Part shown: in pieces, positions 1 through 8,805 of the stretch
How the letters are laid out: each line of letters opens with the position of its first letter
How positions within the stretch are numbered: position 1 is the stretch's first letter
Assembly (NCBI GenBank): GCA_945913015.1
Contig: CAMECH010000016.1
Span: 1 to 59,082, forward strand
Origin: an uncultured Bacteroides sp.
Lineage (GTDB): Bacteria; Bacillota; Clostridia; Lachnospirales; Lachnospiraceae
DNA length: 59,082 bases
Direction: 5' to 3'
The notes under the pieces: model-generated
Database searches by the model: none
What the model was told of the DNA's origin: nothing
What the model saw: the letters and a program-made list of their open reading frames with translations, nothing else
Position numbers and translations under genes: made by a program

Positions 1-33
1 TGTAAGAAGCAGCAAGGAATCAGGGGATAATCT

Positions 34-1470
34 CTAAGGCTGGAACGCTTTAAGCCATCCCAATGAAACCCCAATATAATAAATATCAGGAATTGCAAGG
101 ACCAAAAGACTTATGATAAGCCTTATGCGCATATAAACCTTATTCTGTGTATAGCTAAGTGTATCGGAATTCTGTTCTTTCGGGATATTGAAAATTATAA
201 GTGCATACCCGACTGCCGTAAATATGGTTGAAAGCATTACAGGTATGTGAAATGAAGGAAATTGGTCAAACCAGTAGAGAAGATATCCTCCAATGTCAGG
301 TGCACCTACAGCTTTATTAGGCAAAAGTTTGTACATGAGCATATTGCCGTAGGTGGTGCGGCTGTAACACCATGAGTACCATATGTAATGCTTCAGCAAA
401 AGAGAAGCTTCAAACAGGCAGGCAAGAAATGTATTGATTCCGTAAAGTCTTCCGCTGGTATGAAGCATTATTGTAAGGAACGGAATGGGCAGAACTACCC
501 AGTATGGAAACGCAGGAGTTGAGGTATAGAGAAGCATATACGTCACAAAACCTGCAAAAATAACATTCTGATAGTGCTTCTGGGGCGAAGCGTCGTGACT
601 TTTGTAGCAGTAAAGAACAAGTATCATGTATGACACCCAGAATATCGATACACCGCTGAAAATCTGATAGCTTGTAAGAATGTCTATCAGATTGTCATTG
701 TTGGAAAGAACTGCGTTGCCGTAGGTTGCAAGCGAAAACATAATTTTCCAGAAAACAGAAAGCGACATACTGAGAGCCAGCTTTAAGATAATCTTAAGCG
801 GGTTCTTTTCTTTTAGGCACAAAAGCGGCAGAAGGTATAAAAGTCCGAAATATTTCATGCTGTTTGCAATTATAAAGCATATGATGAATGCGCGGCTGTT
901 GTCATTAAGATAAAAATATACACCTGCAAGTATAAAAATCAGTGCAAGTATATCGTACTGACCGATTATAAGTATGCTGGCGAGAAATACGCAGGATGAA
1001 AGACAGGACAGAATTAATCCTGCATTGTGCTGCGTATTTCCGGTTATTTTGCCTGTAATCATTATAATAAGTCTTCCGACAACTGCCACGGCAACCAGAA
1101 GCATTGACTTTGCATACATCATTGCAATAAAGCTGTTCTGTATGTTGCCTCCGCCAAAATGTTCAATCAGCCAGAGAGGAAAATTCCAGATGGCAAATAT
1201 AACATAAATAGTAAAATCATATCGCGCATCCATATAAGTCCCGAGAGTATCGCTGCCACAGAAAATTCCACCGTTATTACCGCCGCAGTAAGCATAAAAA
1301 TCAAGCAGTCTGCCGTCAAAGAGAGCATCCCACACGGTAAGACCATGCCGCATTGTCTCACAGAAATCCCGATATGCGTGCGATGAAAATATAAAAATGC
1401 CTATTACACCAAGTATTAAAAATTCATATATGAAAGAATAATTTTTCTTCTCTGATAGCTGATTATTCAC
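34..1470 (-). CDS. Polytopic GT-C-like membrane protein (long paralog)
   Basis: A 478-residue integral membrane protein with roughly ten hydrophobic segments. Between the first and second segments (about residues 30-90) is a polar loop with a Cys/Asp/Gly-rich stretch. This is the topology of GT-C glycosyltransferases that use a polyprenyl-phosphate sugar on the outer face of the membrane. I chose the GTG start at 1470 because GGAGA lies 7 bases upstream; a longer reading to 1524 has no ribosome site and would overlap the neighbour by 62 bases. With GTG the overlap with the upstream gene is 8 bases, which suggests translational coupling. The central part (a QYD motif, then a KYF motif about 40 residues on) aligns with the neighbouring gene, so the two are paralogs. 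The acceptor and sugar are unknown. Position beside a glycan operon supports a role in surface polymer assembly. The family call is inferred from topology. Confidence 0.6.
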   Translation of the reverse strand: MNNQLSEKKNYSFIYEFLILGVIGIFIFSSHAYRDFCETMRHGLTVWDALFDGRLLDFYAYCGGNNGGIFCGSDTLGTYMDARYDFTIYVIFAIWNFPLWLIEHFGGGNIQNSFIAMMYAKSMLLVAVAVVGRLIIMITGKITGNTQHNAGLILSCLSSCVFLASILIIGQYDILALIFILAGVYFYLNDNSRAFIICFIIANSMKYFGLLYLLPLLCLKEKNPLKIILKLALSMSLSVFWKIMFSLATYGNAVLSNNDNLIDILTSYQIFSGVSIFWVSYMILVLYCYKSHDASPQKHYQNVIFAGFVTYMLLYTSTPAFPYWVVLPIPFLTIMLHTSGRLYGINTFLACLFEASLLLKHYIWYSWCYSRTTYGNMLMYKLLPNKAVGAPDIGGYLLYWFDQFPSFHIPVMLSTIFTAVGYALIIFNIPKEQNSDTLSYTQNKVYMRIRLIISLLVLAIPDIYYIGVSLGWLKAFQP

Positions 1471-2428
1471 TTGACGGTCTCCTTTCGTCCGGAAAACTGT
1501 TATATAAAAAGCTGATAGTGGCAACTGCGCATACAGCTACCAGAATAGCCCCGAAGCCAAGCTTGGAAAGTGCGTTGAAAATTCTGCGTGCCGCAAGGCT
1601 TATAATTCCGTAGTTAAAATCCTCTGATGAAAAACAGATTAGAGGAGGACCTATAAGTAATGCAGCTTTGAGACATATATTTTCAAATGTATTACTGATA
1701 TATGCACCTGTAAGAAGAATAATAAATGGAATAATAAGCACTATAAAATCCGGTGCATTCTGCGAAAAGAACAGGAACAAAGAGTAACATGCAAAGCCTG
1801 TCCAAATGCTTTTCTGTGCGGTGAACTGAATTGAGGCGGAAGTGTAAGCGTGTGCATCTTTTGCATGAAAAAGGACCAAAAGCGCAGCAAGCAGGAAAAT
1901 ATAGGCAAACCAGAACCAGTAGAAGCCGTCAAGACAGTGCTTGTCAAAAAGGCTGTTCCACAGCTGGAAATCAGGAAGCCAGAAACAGACTGTGCTGTTT
2001 TTAAATAAAAAATGCTCTGTAAAATACACACCGCATACAGGCACGAAACCAAGCAGCAGCGAAAAGCATTTCCTGATAAGTGCCTTTGTACCGGTGCTGC
2101 TGTCTGCGATAATGACTGCAAAAAAGAAAAATGCCACATAATAATTGATGGCAATAGCAATGCCAAACCACAGTATATACATGGGAGTATCAGATTTTAT
2201 GTAATAAAGAATACCAAGCAGCATAAAAAATACAGCGGTCACTGCGTATGAGCGCATGTCCTGCTGCAGGCACATAAGCAGTGACAGAAGGATATATGCC
2301 GTCAGCAGAATATACTGCCCCTGTGCATTAATAAGACCGCATATTTTCTTAAGAACCGGTGCTGCGGCAGCAATTGAAATTATAATGATTGTATGATAAA
2401 TGATATCTGTCATAAAAATATTGGACAT
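1463..2428 (-). CDS. Polytopic membrane protein, short paralog of the preceding GT-C-like protein
   Basis: A hydrophobic protein of 321 residues from the ATG at 2428, which has GAGG six bases upstream. Upstream in-frame ATGs at 2440 and 2515 are possible but have poorer ribosome sites. It shares the QxD...KY/NY pattern and the order of membrane segments with the larger protein encoded just downstream. It lacks that protein's N-terminal membrane segment and large polar loop, the part that carries the acidic catalytic residue in GT-C enzymes. It may therefore be a partner subunit or a degenerate copy. It is the first gene of a two-gene minus-strand unit, divergent from rfbF. Function is not established from sequence. 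Confidence 0.6.
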   Translation of the reverse strand: MSNIFMTDIIYHTIIIISIAAAAPVLKKICGLINAQGQYILLTAYILLSLLMCLQQDMRSYAVTAVFFMLLGILYYIKSDTPMYILWFGIAIAINYYVAFFFFAVIIADSSTGTKALIRKCFSLLLGFVPVCGVYFTEHFLFKNSTVCFWLPDFQLWNSLFDKHCLDGFYWFWFAYIFLLAALLVLFHAKDAHAYTSASIQFTAQKSIWTGFACYSLFLFFSQNAPDFIVLIIPFIILLTGAYISNTFENICLKAALLIGPPLICFSSEDFNYGIISLAARRIFNALSKLGFGAILVAVCAVATISFLYNSFPDERRPSSE

Positions 2429-2529
2429 GTGAATCCTCATTCTGAATGATTTTCTGATTTGTCTGATGCAATTTATAATACTGCATATTTTCGGTATATT
2501 CAAGCGATATATCAATAATGCTGAATGAA

Positions 2530-2558
2530 TTGCATAATTTGATTAAATGTGGTATATT
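2530..2558 (+). promoter_or_regulatory. Candidate promoter of the glycan operon
   Basis: TTGCAT at 2530-2535, a 17-base spacer and TATATT at 2553-2558 preceded by TGG, an extended -10. It lies about 58 bases upstream of the rfbF start in an AT-rich divergent intergenic region. The -35 match is weak (3 of 6). Confidence 0.4.
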
Positions 2559-2615
2559 TAGCTTTATAATTATTATAACTATGCCATTTTAAAAAATGGA
2601 GGAATGAGGAAACGT

Positions 2616-3392
2616 ATGAAGGTTGTAATCCTGGCGGGCGGTTTTGGAACAAGAATAAGTGAAGAGAGCCATTTGAAGCCAAAGCCGATGATTGAAATAG
2701 GCGGTAAGCCTATCCTGTGGCATATTATGAAGGAGTATGCGCATTACGGATTTGACGAATTTATTATATGCTGTGGGTACAAGCAGTATGTTATTAAAGA
2801 ATGGTTTGCTGATTATTACCTTCACAACAGTGATATTACGTTTGATTTTACAAAGGGCGGCGAGATGACTGTCCATAACAATAATACTGAGCCGTGGAAG
2901 GTTACACTGATTGACACGGGCCTTAACACGATGACGGGCGGACGTGTAAAAAGAATCCAGAAGTATGTCGGCGATGAGACATTTATGCTGACATACGGTG
3001 ACGGAGTATGTGATATTGATATCAGGAAGCTTGTTGAGTTCCACAAATCACACGGAAAGATTGCAACTATGACAGCAGTTTCCGTGGGACAAAGATTCGG
3101 AGTGCTTGATATTGACGCCTCTAATACAATTAATTCCTTCCGCGAGAAAGAGGATACTGACGGCAGCAGGATTAACGCAGGATATATGGTGCTTGAGCCG
3201 GCAATTTTTGATTATATAGAAGGTGATTCCACCGTGTTTGAGCAGGAGCCTCTTCGTAAGATGGCAGAAATGGGTGAGCTTAAGGCTTACATGCATAACG
3301 GCTTCTGGCAGTGCATGGATACAAAGCGTGAGATGGAGAAGCTTGAAAGCCTGTGGCAGAGCGGAAAAGCACCATGGAAGTCATGGGAATAA
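2616..3392 (+). CDS. rfbF: Glucose-1-phosphate cytidylyltransferase
   Basis: Makes CDP-D-glucose from CTP and glucose 1-phosphate, the first step of all CDP-3,6-dideoxyhexose pathways. The N-terminal nucleotide-binding motif AGGFGTR is at residues 7-13 and the LKPKPMIEIGGKPILWH segment follows, both typical of RfbF/AscA. The protein is 258 residues, matching the usual size of about 257. I chose the ATG at 2616, with AGGA five bases upstream, over the ATG at 2604, which sits directly on the GGAGG. It is the first gene of a plus-strand run in which every downstream gene is closely spaced or overlapping. Cytoplasmic. Confidence 0.95.
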   Translation: MKVVILAGGFGTRISEESHLKPKPMIEIGGKPILWHIMKEYAHYGFDEFIICCGYKQYVIKEWFADYYLHNSDITFDFTKGGEMTVHNNNTEPWKVTLIDTGLNTMTGGRVKRIQKYVGDETFMLTYGDGVCDIDIRKLVEFHKSHGKIATMTAVSVGQRFGVLDIDASNTINSFREKEDTDGSRINAGYMVLEPAIFDYIEGDSTVFEQEPLRKMAEMGELKAYMHNGFWQCMDTKREMEKLESLWQSGKAPWKSWE

Positions 3393-3434
3393 GCCTGAAA
3401 TACAGTTCAAAATGTTTTGACATGGAGGATATTA

Positions 3435-4505
3435 ATGAATTTCGAGGATTTATCATTTTATAAGGGAAAGAAAGTCCTTGTTACAGGGCATACCGGCTTC
3501 AAGGGCTCATGGCTCTGCCGTATCCTTGTAAATGCAGGGGCTGATGTAACAGGGTATTCGCTTGAACCGCCTACGAATCCGGCACTGTTTAATATGTGCG
3601 GTCTTGAGGGCAGAATTAATTCTGTAATCGGTGATATACGCGATTTGAAGCATCTTAAGGAGACGTTTGAAATGTCGAAGCCGCAGATAGTTTTTCATCT
3701 TGCGGCACAGCCTATAGTCAGGGATTCCTATAAGGATCCGGTGTACACGTATGAGACAAATGTAATGGGCACTGTAAATATCTGCGAGTGCGTGAGAACA
3801 TTTACCTGTGTAAAGTCTTTTCTTAATGTGACTACTGACAAGGTTTATGAAAATAAGGAATGGGAATGGGGATATCGTGAGAATGAGCCGCTTGACGGCT
3901 ATGACCCGTATTCTAACAGCAAATCGTGCTCAGAGCTTGTTACGCACAGCTATAAAAATGCATTTTTCAATGATATGGATGTTGCGGTTTCAACGGCAAG
4001 AGCCGGCAATGTAATCGGCGGAGGTGATTTTGCCAATGACCGTATTGTGCCGGACTGTGCAAGAGCTGCATCTAAAAAAGAGCCGATTGTTGTGAGAAAT
4101 CCGCATTCGACACGTCCATATCAGCATGTTCTGGAGCCGCTGGCAGCATATCTCATGATTGCAAAGGCACAGTATGAGGATAAGAAGTATCAGGATTATT
4201 ACAATGTCGGACCTGATGAATCGGACTGTGTAACTACGGGAAGGCTTGTTGATACATTTTGCAGTGCATGGAATGAGGTATCGGATAAGAAGGGAATTTC
4301 GTGGATTAACAAGTACGACGGAGGACCTCACGAGGCCAATTTCCTGAAGCTGGACTGCTCAAAGCTTAAAATGGTGTTTGGATGGAAACCGCGCTGGAGC
4401 TTTGACGAGGCAATTAAAAAGAGTGTTGAGTGGTATAATGCATATGATGAAAATGCAGATGTTACAGCATGCATGGACAGGCAGATAGAAGAATTTTTTT
4501 CATAA
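3435..4505 (+). CDS. rfbG: CDP-glucose 4,6-dehydratase
   Basis: Converts CDP-D-glucose to CDP-4-keto-6-deoxy-D-glucose using bound NAD. An extended short-chain dehydrogenase of 356 residues: the NAD-binding GHTGFKG motif is at residues 18-24 and the catalytic YSNSK (Tyr159, Lys163) in the middle. HLAAQPIVRDSY is a sequence typical of RfbG rather than of dTDP-glucose dehydratase RfbB. The start at 3435 has GGAGG six bases upstream; an upstream ATG at 3417 lacks a site. The preceding gene ends 42 bases before. Its product is the substrate of the next enzyme, RfbH. Confidence 0.95.
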   Translation: MNFEDLSFYKGKKVLVTGHTGFKGSWLCRILVNAGADVTGYSLEPPTNPALFNMCGLEGRINSVIGDIRDLKHLKETFEMSKPQIVFHLAAQPIVRDSYKDPVYTYETNVMGTVNICECVRTFTCVKSFLNVTTDKVYENKEWEWGYRENEPLDGYDPYSNSKSCSELVTHSYKNAFFNDMDVAVSTARAGNVIGGGDFANDRIVPDCARAASKKEPIVVRNPHSTRPYQHVLEPLAAYLMIAKAQYEDKKYQDYYNVGPDESDCVTTGRLVDTFCSAWNEVSDKKGISWINKYDGGPHEANFLKLDCSKLKMVFGWKPRWSFDEAIKKSVEWYNAYDENADVTACMDRQIEEFFS

Positions 4506-4550
4506 ACAATAATTATTGCGAAAAATGCGGAATGCAGAATGGAGATTAGT

Positions 4551-5888
4551 ATGTTTGAAAATAAGACTGAGAACGAAGCAAGAGCAGAGATTCTTGAACT
4601 GGTAAAGGAATACTGTGATAAATTTCATGCAAAGAAGGAATACAGAGAGGGAGACCGCATTTCTTATGCATCGCGTGTGTATGACAGTGCGGAGATGACA
4701 AATCTTGTGGACAGCTCGCTGGAATTCTGGCTTACATCGGGAAGATACACCGATGAATTTGAAAAGAATTTTGCAAAATATCTTGGCGTGCGTTACTGCT
4801 CGCTTGTAAATTCAGGTTCGTCGGCAAACCTTGTGGCATTTATGACTCTTACGTCACCGCTGCTCGGAGACAGAAGAGTTAAGAGAGGGGATGAAGTAAT
4901 TACAGTTGCATGCGGATTCCCTACGACTGTAACACCTGTTATCCAGTATGGAGCAGTGCCTGTTTTTGTTGATGTTACAATTCCACAGTACAACATTGAT
5001 GTGACCCAGCTTGAAGCCGCATTGTCAGATAAGACAAAGGCAGTCATGATTGCGCATACACTCGGCAATCCTTTCGACCTCGGTGCAGTTAAGGCATTCT
5101 GTGAGAAGCATAATCTCTGGCTGGTTGAAGATAACTGTGATGCACTCGGCTCACGTTACACAATTAACGGAGAGGAAAAGCTTACGGGTACCGTAGGTGA
5201 TATCGGAACATCAAGCTTCTATCCGCCTCATCACATGACTATGGGAGAGGGAGGAGCTGTGTATACAGATAATCCTGTGCTTAACAAGATTATCCGTTCG
5301 TTCCGTGACTGGGGACGTGACTGTGTATGTCCGTCAGGACATGACAATCTGTGCGGACATCGTTTTGACAAGCAGTACGGTGAACTTCCGCTAGGCTTTG
5401 ACCACAAATACGTTTATTCACATTTCGGATATAACCTCAAAGCCACAGATATGCAGGCTGCAATCGGATGTGCACAGCTTGAGAAGTTTCCGTCATTTGT
5501 TGAGAGAAGAAGACATAATTTTGACCGCTTAAAAGCAGCGCTGTCAGACGTGTCTGACAAGCTCATTCTGCCGGAGGCATGCCCTGACTCAAGACCGAGC
5601 TGGTTCGGATTCCTTATGACCTGCCGCGAGGGCGTTGACCGCAAGAAGGTGGTTGAATATATTGAGGGACATAATGTGCAGACAAGAGCACTTTTTGCAG
5701 GTAATCTTACAAAGCATCCTTGCTTTGATGAAATGCGTGCAAGCGGCGAAGGCTTCCGCGTTGTCGGCGACCTTTCCGTAACTGACAGAATTATGAACAA
5801 TACATTCTGGGTAGGCGTATATCCGGGAATGACAGATGAAATGATAGATTATATGGCCAAGATTATTAAGGAGGCAGTAGCTCAATGA
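4551..5888 (+). CDS. rfbH: CDP-4-keto-6-deoxyglucose 3-dehydrase (E1)
   Basis: PMP-dependent, iron-sulfur-containing dehydrase that removes the C3 hydroxyl from CDP-4-keto-6-deoxyglucose. The 445-residue protein has an aspartate-aminotransferase fold. In the motif SFYPPHHMTMGEGG the Schiff-base lysine of ordinary aminotransferases is replaced by histidine (His227), the hallmark of E1. A Cys196-x61-Cys258-x-Cys260-x7-Cys268 arrangement matches the [2Fe-2S] ligand pattern of Yersinia E1, with a slightly longer first spacing. The start at 4551 has GGAG six bases upstream. The stop overlaps the next start (ATGA). The electron-transfer partner E3 (AscD/RfbI type), needed to finish C3 deoxygenation, is not encoded in the window. 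Confidence 0.93.
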   Translation: MFENKTENEARAEILELVKEYCDKFHAKKEYREGDRISYASRVYDSAEMTNLVDSSLEFWLTSGRYTDEFEKNFAKYLGVRYCSLVNSGSSANLVAFMTLTSPLLGDRRVKRGDEVITVACGFPTTVTPVIQYGAVPVFVDVTIPQYNIDVTQLEAALSDKTKAVMIAHTLGNPFDLGAVKAFCEKHNLWLVEDNCDALGSRYTINGEEKLTGTVGDIGTSSFYPPHHMTMGEGGAVYTDNPVLNKIIRSFRDWGRDCVCPSGHDNLCGHRFDKQYGELPLGFDHKYVYSHFGYNLKATDMQAAIGCAQLEKFPSFVERRRHNFDRLKAALSDVSDKLILPEACPDSRPSWFGFLMTCREGVDRKKVVEYIEGHNVQTRALFAGNLTKHPCFDEMRASGEGFRVVGDLSVTDRIMNNTFWVGVYPGMTDEMIDYMAKIIKEAVAQ

Positions 5889-7798
5889 AAATAAGGCTGG
5901 CGGACTATGTTGCACAGTTTCTTGTGGACAATAATATTACACATGGCTTTACTGTAACAGGCGGAGGAGCAATGCATTTAAATGATGCCCTCGGACATCA
6001 GAAGGGACTTACGATGGTGTATAACCATCATGAGCAGGCATGTGCCATTGCAGCAGAAAGCTATGCAAGAATCAATAATGAAATTGCGGTAGTGTGTGTG
6101 ACAACAGGACCGGGAGGTACTAATGCCATTACCGGTGTTGTCGGAGGATGGCTTGACTCTATCCCTATGCTTGTGATTTCAGGACAGGTCCGCTATGACA
6201 CCACGGCAAGGAGCACAGGGCTTGATATACGTGCCATGGGCGATCAGGAATTTGATATTACAAAGGCGGTTGCCTCAATGACAAAGTACTGTGAGATGAT
6301 TGAAGACCCGAAGCGCATTGCATATGCGCTTGAAAAGTCGTTATATCTTGCATGTACGGGACGTCCGGGTCCATGCTGGATTGATATTCCCGTGAATTTT
6401 CAGGGATGTACGATTGACACTGATGAGCTTATTCATTTTGATAAAGATGAATACGAGCGTGAAAATGCCGACAAAATTGCACCGCACGTAACAGACGGGA
6501 CAGTAGATGCAATACTTGAAAAAATTGCTGCCGCAAAAAGACCTGTTTTATATGCGGGTAACGGAATAAGAATTTCCGGCGGATTTGAGGCATTTGAAGA
6601 GCTTGTTGACAAACTGAATATACCTGTTGTCACATGCTGGGACAGCATTGACGCAATATATGATGAGCATCCGCTCTATACAGGAAGAGGCGGAATAATG
6701 GGTGACCGCGCAGGTAATTTTGCGGTGCAGAACAGCGACCTTGTATTTGCGGTGGGTAACCGCTTAAGCATACGTCAGGTAGGCTACAACTGGACAACAT
6801 GGGCAAGAGAGGCATATGTTATCGTGAATGATGTAGACAGGGATGAGATAAAGAAACCTACACTTCATGTGGATATGCCGGTATGGGCAGATGCGAAGGA
6901 ACTGCTTGAAAAAATGAATGCAAGGCTTGATGCAAAGGGATGTGGAGCAGATTCAGGCCGCAGATTCTGGAATGGTGAGGAATGGCTTAAACGATGCGCT
7001 GACTGGAAGAAGAAATATCCGGTTGTACTTCCGAAACATTATGAAGATACTAATCATACCAATGTCTATGTATTCATTAAGGAGCTTAGCAGCCGTCTTG
7101 CTCAGGGACAGGTAACTGTTGTGGGCAACGGTTCGGCATGTGTTGTCGGAAGCCACGCTTATGTAATCAAGAAAAATCAGAGATTTATTATAAATTCGGC
7201 AATCGCTTCTATGGGATATGATTTGCCGGCTGCAATCGGTGCATGCGTAGCGCATCACGGCAATGCGGCACTTCACGGAAGAAGTCTTGCAAGGCAGGAG
7301 CAGGAACCGGCAGGAGAGGACACTAAGAAGGATATAATCTGCATAAGCGGAGACGGCAGTATACAGATGAACCTTCAGGAACTTCAGACAATCATACATC
7401 ACAAAATGCCTATTAAGATATTTATGATTAATAACGAGGGATATCACTCAATAAGGCAGACGCAGACCAATCTTTTCAATAAAAATTTTGTGGGAATCGG
7501 TCCGCAGAGTGAAGATTTGAGTTTCCCTGATATGGGTAAGATTGCTGCGGCATACGGATATCCGTATTTCTCCTGCGATTCCAATGAACAGCTTGCAGGT
7601 GTGCTTGATGAGGCGTTGAGCATGGAAGGTCCTGTATTTGTTGAAATATTTGTTTCAAAGGAACAGAATTTTGAGCCTAAGTCGTCAACAAGAAGGCTTG
7701 AGGATGGAACGCTTATATCTCCGCCGCTTGAGGATCTGGGACCATTTCTTGACAGGGAAGAGTTCTATGACAATATGATTATTAAGCCGATTTCTTAA
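5885..7798 (+). CDS. ThDP-dependent acetolactate-synthase-like enzyme, YerE-like
   Basis: A thiamine-diphosphate enzyme of 637 residues with the acetolactate synthase domain order: an N-terminal pyrimidine-binding domain with catalytic Glu50 in the HHEQ motif, a central domain, and a C-terminal pyrophosphate-binding domain with GDGS at 489-492 and NN at 516-517. Directly after rfbFGH, the best-known parallel is YerE of Yersinia, a ThDP flavoenzyme that adds a two-carbon unit from pyruvate to C4 of CDP-3,6-dideoxy-4-ketoglucose. Just before the GDGS motif is a hydrophilic stretch of about 20 residues (roughly 460-483) that looks like an insertion. Housekeeping IlvB is unlikely because there is no IlvN and the context is sugar biosynthesis. 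The substrate assignment is inferred from context. Confidence 0.8.
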   Translation: MKIRLADYVAQFLVDNNITHGFTVTGGGAMHLNDALGHQKGLTMVYNHHEQACAIAAESYARINNEIAVVCVTTGPGGTNAITGVVGGWLDSIPMLVISGQVRYDTTARSTGLDIRAMGDQEFDITKAVASMTKYCEMIEDPKRIAYALEKSLYLACTGRPGPCWIDIPVNFQGCTIDTDELIHFDKDEYERENADKIAPHVTDGTVDAILEKIAAAKRPVLYAGNGIRISGGFEAFEELVDKLNIPVVTCWDSIDAIYDEHPLYTGRGGIMGDRAGNFAVQNSDLVFAVGNRLSIRQVGYNWTTWAREAYVIVNDVDRDEIKKPTLHVDMPVWADAKELLEKMNARLDAKGCGADSGRRFWNGEEWLKRCADWKKKYPVVLPKHYEDTNHTNVYVFIKELSSRLAQGQVTVVGNGSACVVGSHAYVIKKNQRFIINSAIASMGYDLPAAIGACVAHHGNAALHGRSLARQEQEPAGEDTKKDIICISGDGSIQMNLQELQTIIHHKMPIKIFMINNEGYHSIRQTQTNLFNKNFVGIGPQSEDLSFPDMGKIAAAYGYPYFSCDSNEQLAGVLDEALSMEGPVFVEIFVSKEQNFEPKSSTRRLEDGTLISPPLEDLGPFLDREEFYDNMIIKPIS

Positions 7799-7808
7799 GG
7801 AGAAAACA

Positions 7809-8774
7809 ATGCGGCAGGCTATTATTACAGGGCCAACCGGAGCGGTTGGTATGGCGTTGATTGATAATTTAATATCTGAGGGAATTAAAGTTGCTGCGAT
7901 TGTAAGACCGGGTTCAAAAAGAGCTGAAAGAATTCCTATGCATGAGCTTGTGACAAAGGTTGAGTGTGAACTGTCAGAGCTTGATAAGCTTCCTGAACTT
8001 TTAAGCCGCAGCGGATTTGAAACAGGAAGTGCAGAATGCAGGCAGGAGGGGCTTGTATTTTATCATCTAGGATGGGACGGCACATTTGGCAACAGCCGTA
8101 ATAATATGCACGGTCAGAACCTGAATGTAAAATATTCACTTGATGCTGTTGATGCGGCGCATGCCTGTGGATGTGAAGCATGGATTGGAACAGGCTCACA
8201 GGCAGAATACGGAAGGTTTGAGGGAAAACTCAATGCGTCAGTGCCTGCATTTCCGGAGAATGGATACGGGATTGCAAAGCTTTGCGCAGGACAGATGACA
8301 AGAATTGCCTGCGAGCAGGCAGGGATGCGGCATGTGTGGACGAGAATTTTAAGCATATACGGACCATATGACGGTGACGGCACAATGGTAATGAGTACGA
8401 TTGCGGCACTGCTTAACGGTGAAACACCTAAGTGTACAAAGGGTGAGCAGCAGTGGGATTACCTTTATTCAAAAGATGCAGGCAGAGCGTTGATGCTTAT
8501 TGGAGAAAAAGGCGTAAGCGGAAAGACGTACTGCATAGGAAGCGGAAAGACACGACCTCTTAGCGAGTATATTGAGGTTATACGTGATACGGTAAATAAA
8601 TCGGCAGATATTGATTTTGGAGCGGTGCCGTATGCACCGAAGCAGGTCTTTTATCTGTGTGCTGATATAGAAGATTTAAAGAAAGATACAGGATTTGAGC
8701 CACAGACGGAATTTGAGGATGGAATTAAAAGCACTGTGGAATATGTAAAAGGACTGCAGAGTAATCGGAAATAA
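7809..8774 (+). CDS. NAD(P)-dependent sugar epimerase/reductase (extended SDR)
   Basis: A 321-residue extended short-chain dehydrogenase: the nucleotide-binding motif GPTGAVG is at residues 8-14 and the catalytic YGIAK has Tyr153 and Lys157. AAGGAG precedes the ATG by the usual distance, and the gene starts 10 bases after the ThDP enzyme. In yersiniose biosynthesis the ThDP step is followed by YerF, which reduces the new acetyl side chain to hydroxyethyl; position suggests this gene does the same. It could instead reduce or epimerise the C4 keto group, as in abequose, paratose and tyvelose pathways. Sequence alone does not separate these. Cytoplasmic. Confidence 0.8.
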   Translation: MRQAIITGPTGAVGMALIDNLISEGIKVAAIVRPGSKRAERIPMHELVTKVECELSELDKLPELLSRSGFETGSAECRQEGLVFYHLGWDGTFGNSRNNMHGQNLNVKYSLDAVDAAHACGCEAWIGTGSQAEYGRFEGKLNASVPAFPENGYGIAKLCAGQMTRIACEQAGMRHVWTRILSIYGPYDGDGTMVMSTIAALLNGETPKCTKGEQQWDYLYSKDAGRALMLIGEKGVSGKTYCIGSGKTRPLSEYIEVIRDTVNKSADIDFGAVPYAPKQVFYLCADIEDLKKDTGFEPQTEFEDGIKSTVEYVKGLQSNRK

Positions 8775-8805
8775 ACGGCTGATATATATTTACAAGGAGA
8801 TTAAC

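Noticed and set aside
2429-2615. Riboswitch upstream of rfbF
   Set aside because: The region is AT-rich with promoter-like elements but shows no stable conserved stems.
5885-7798. Housekeeping acetolactate synthase IlvB
   Set aside because: There is no ilvN or other branched-chain amino acid gene, and the gene is translationally coupled to rfbH.
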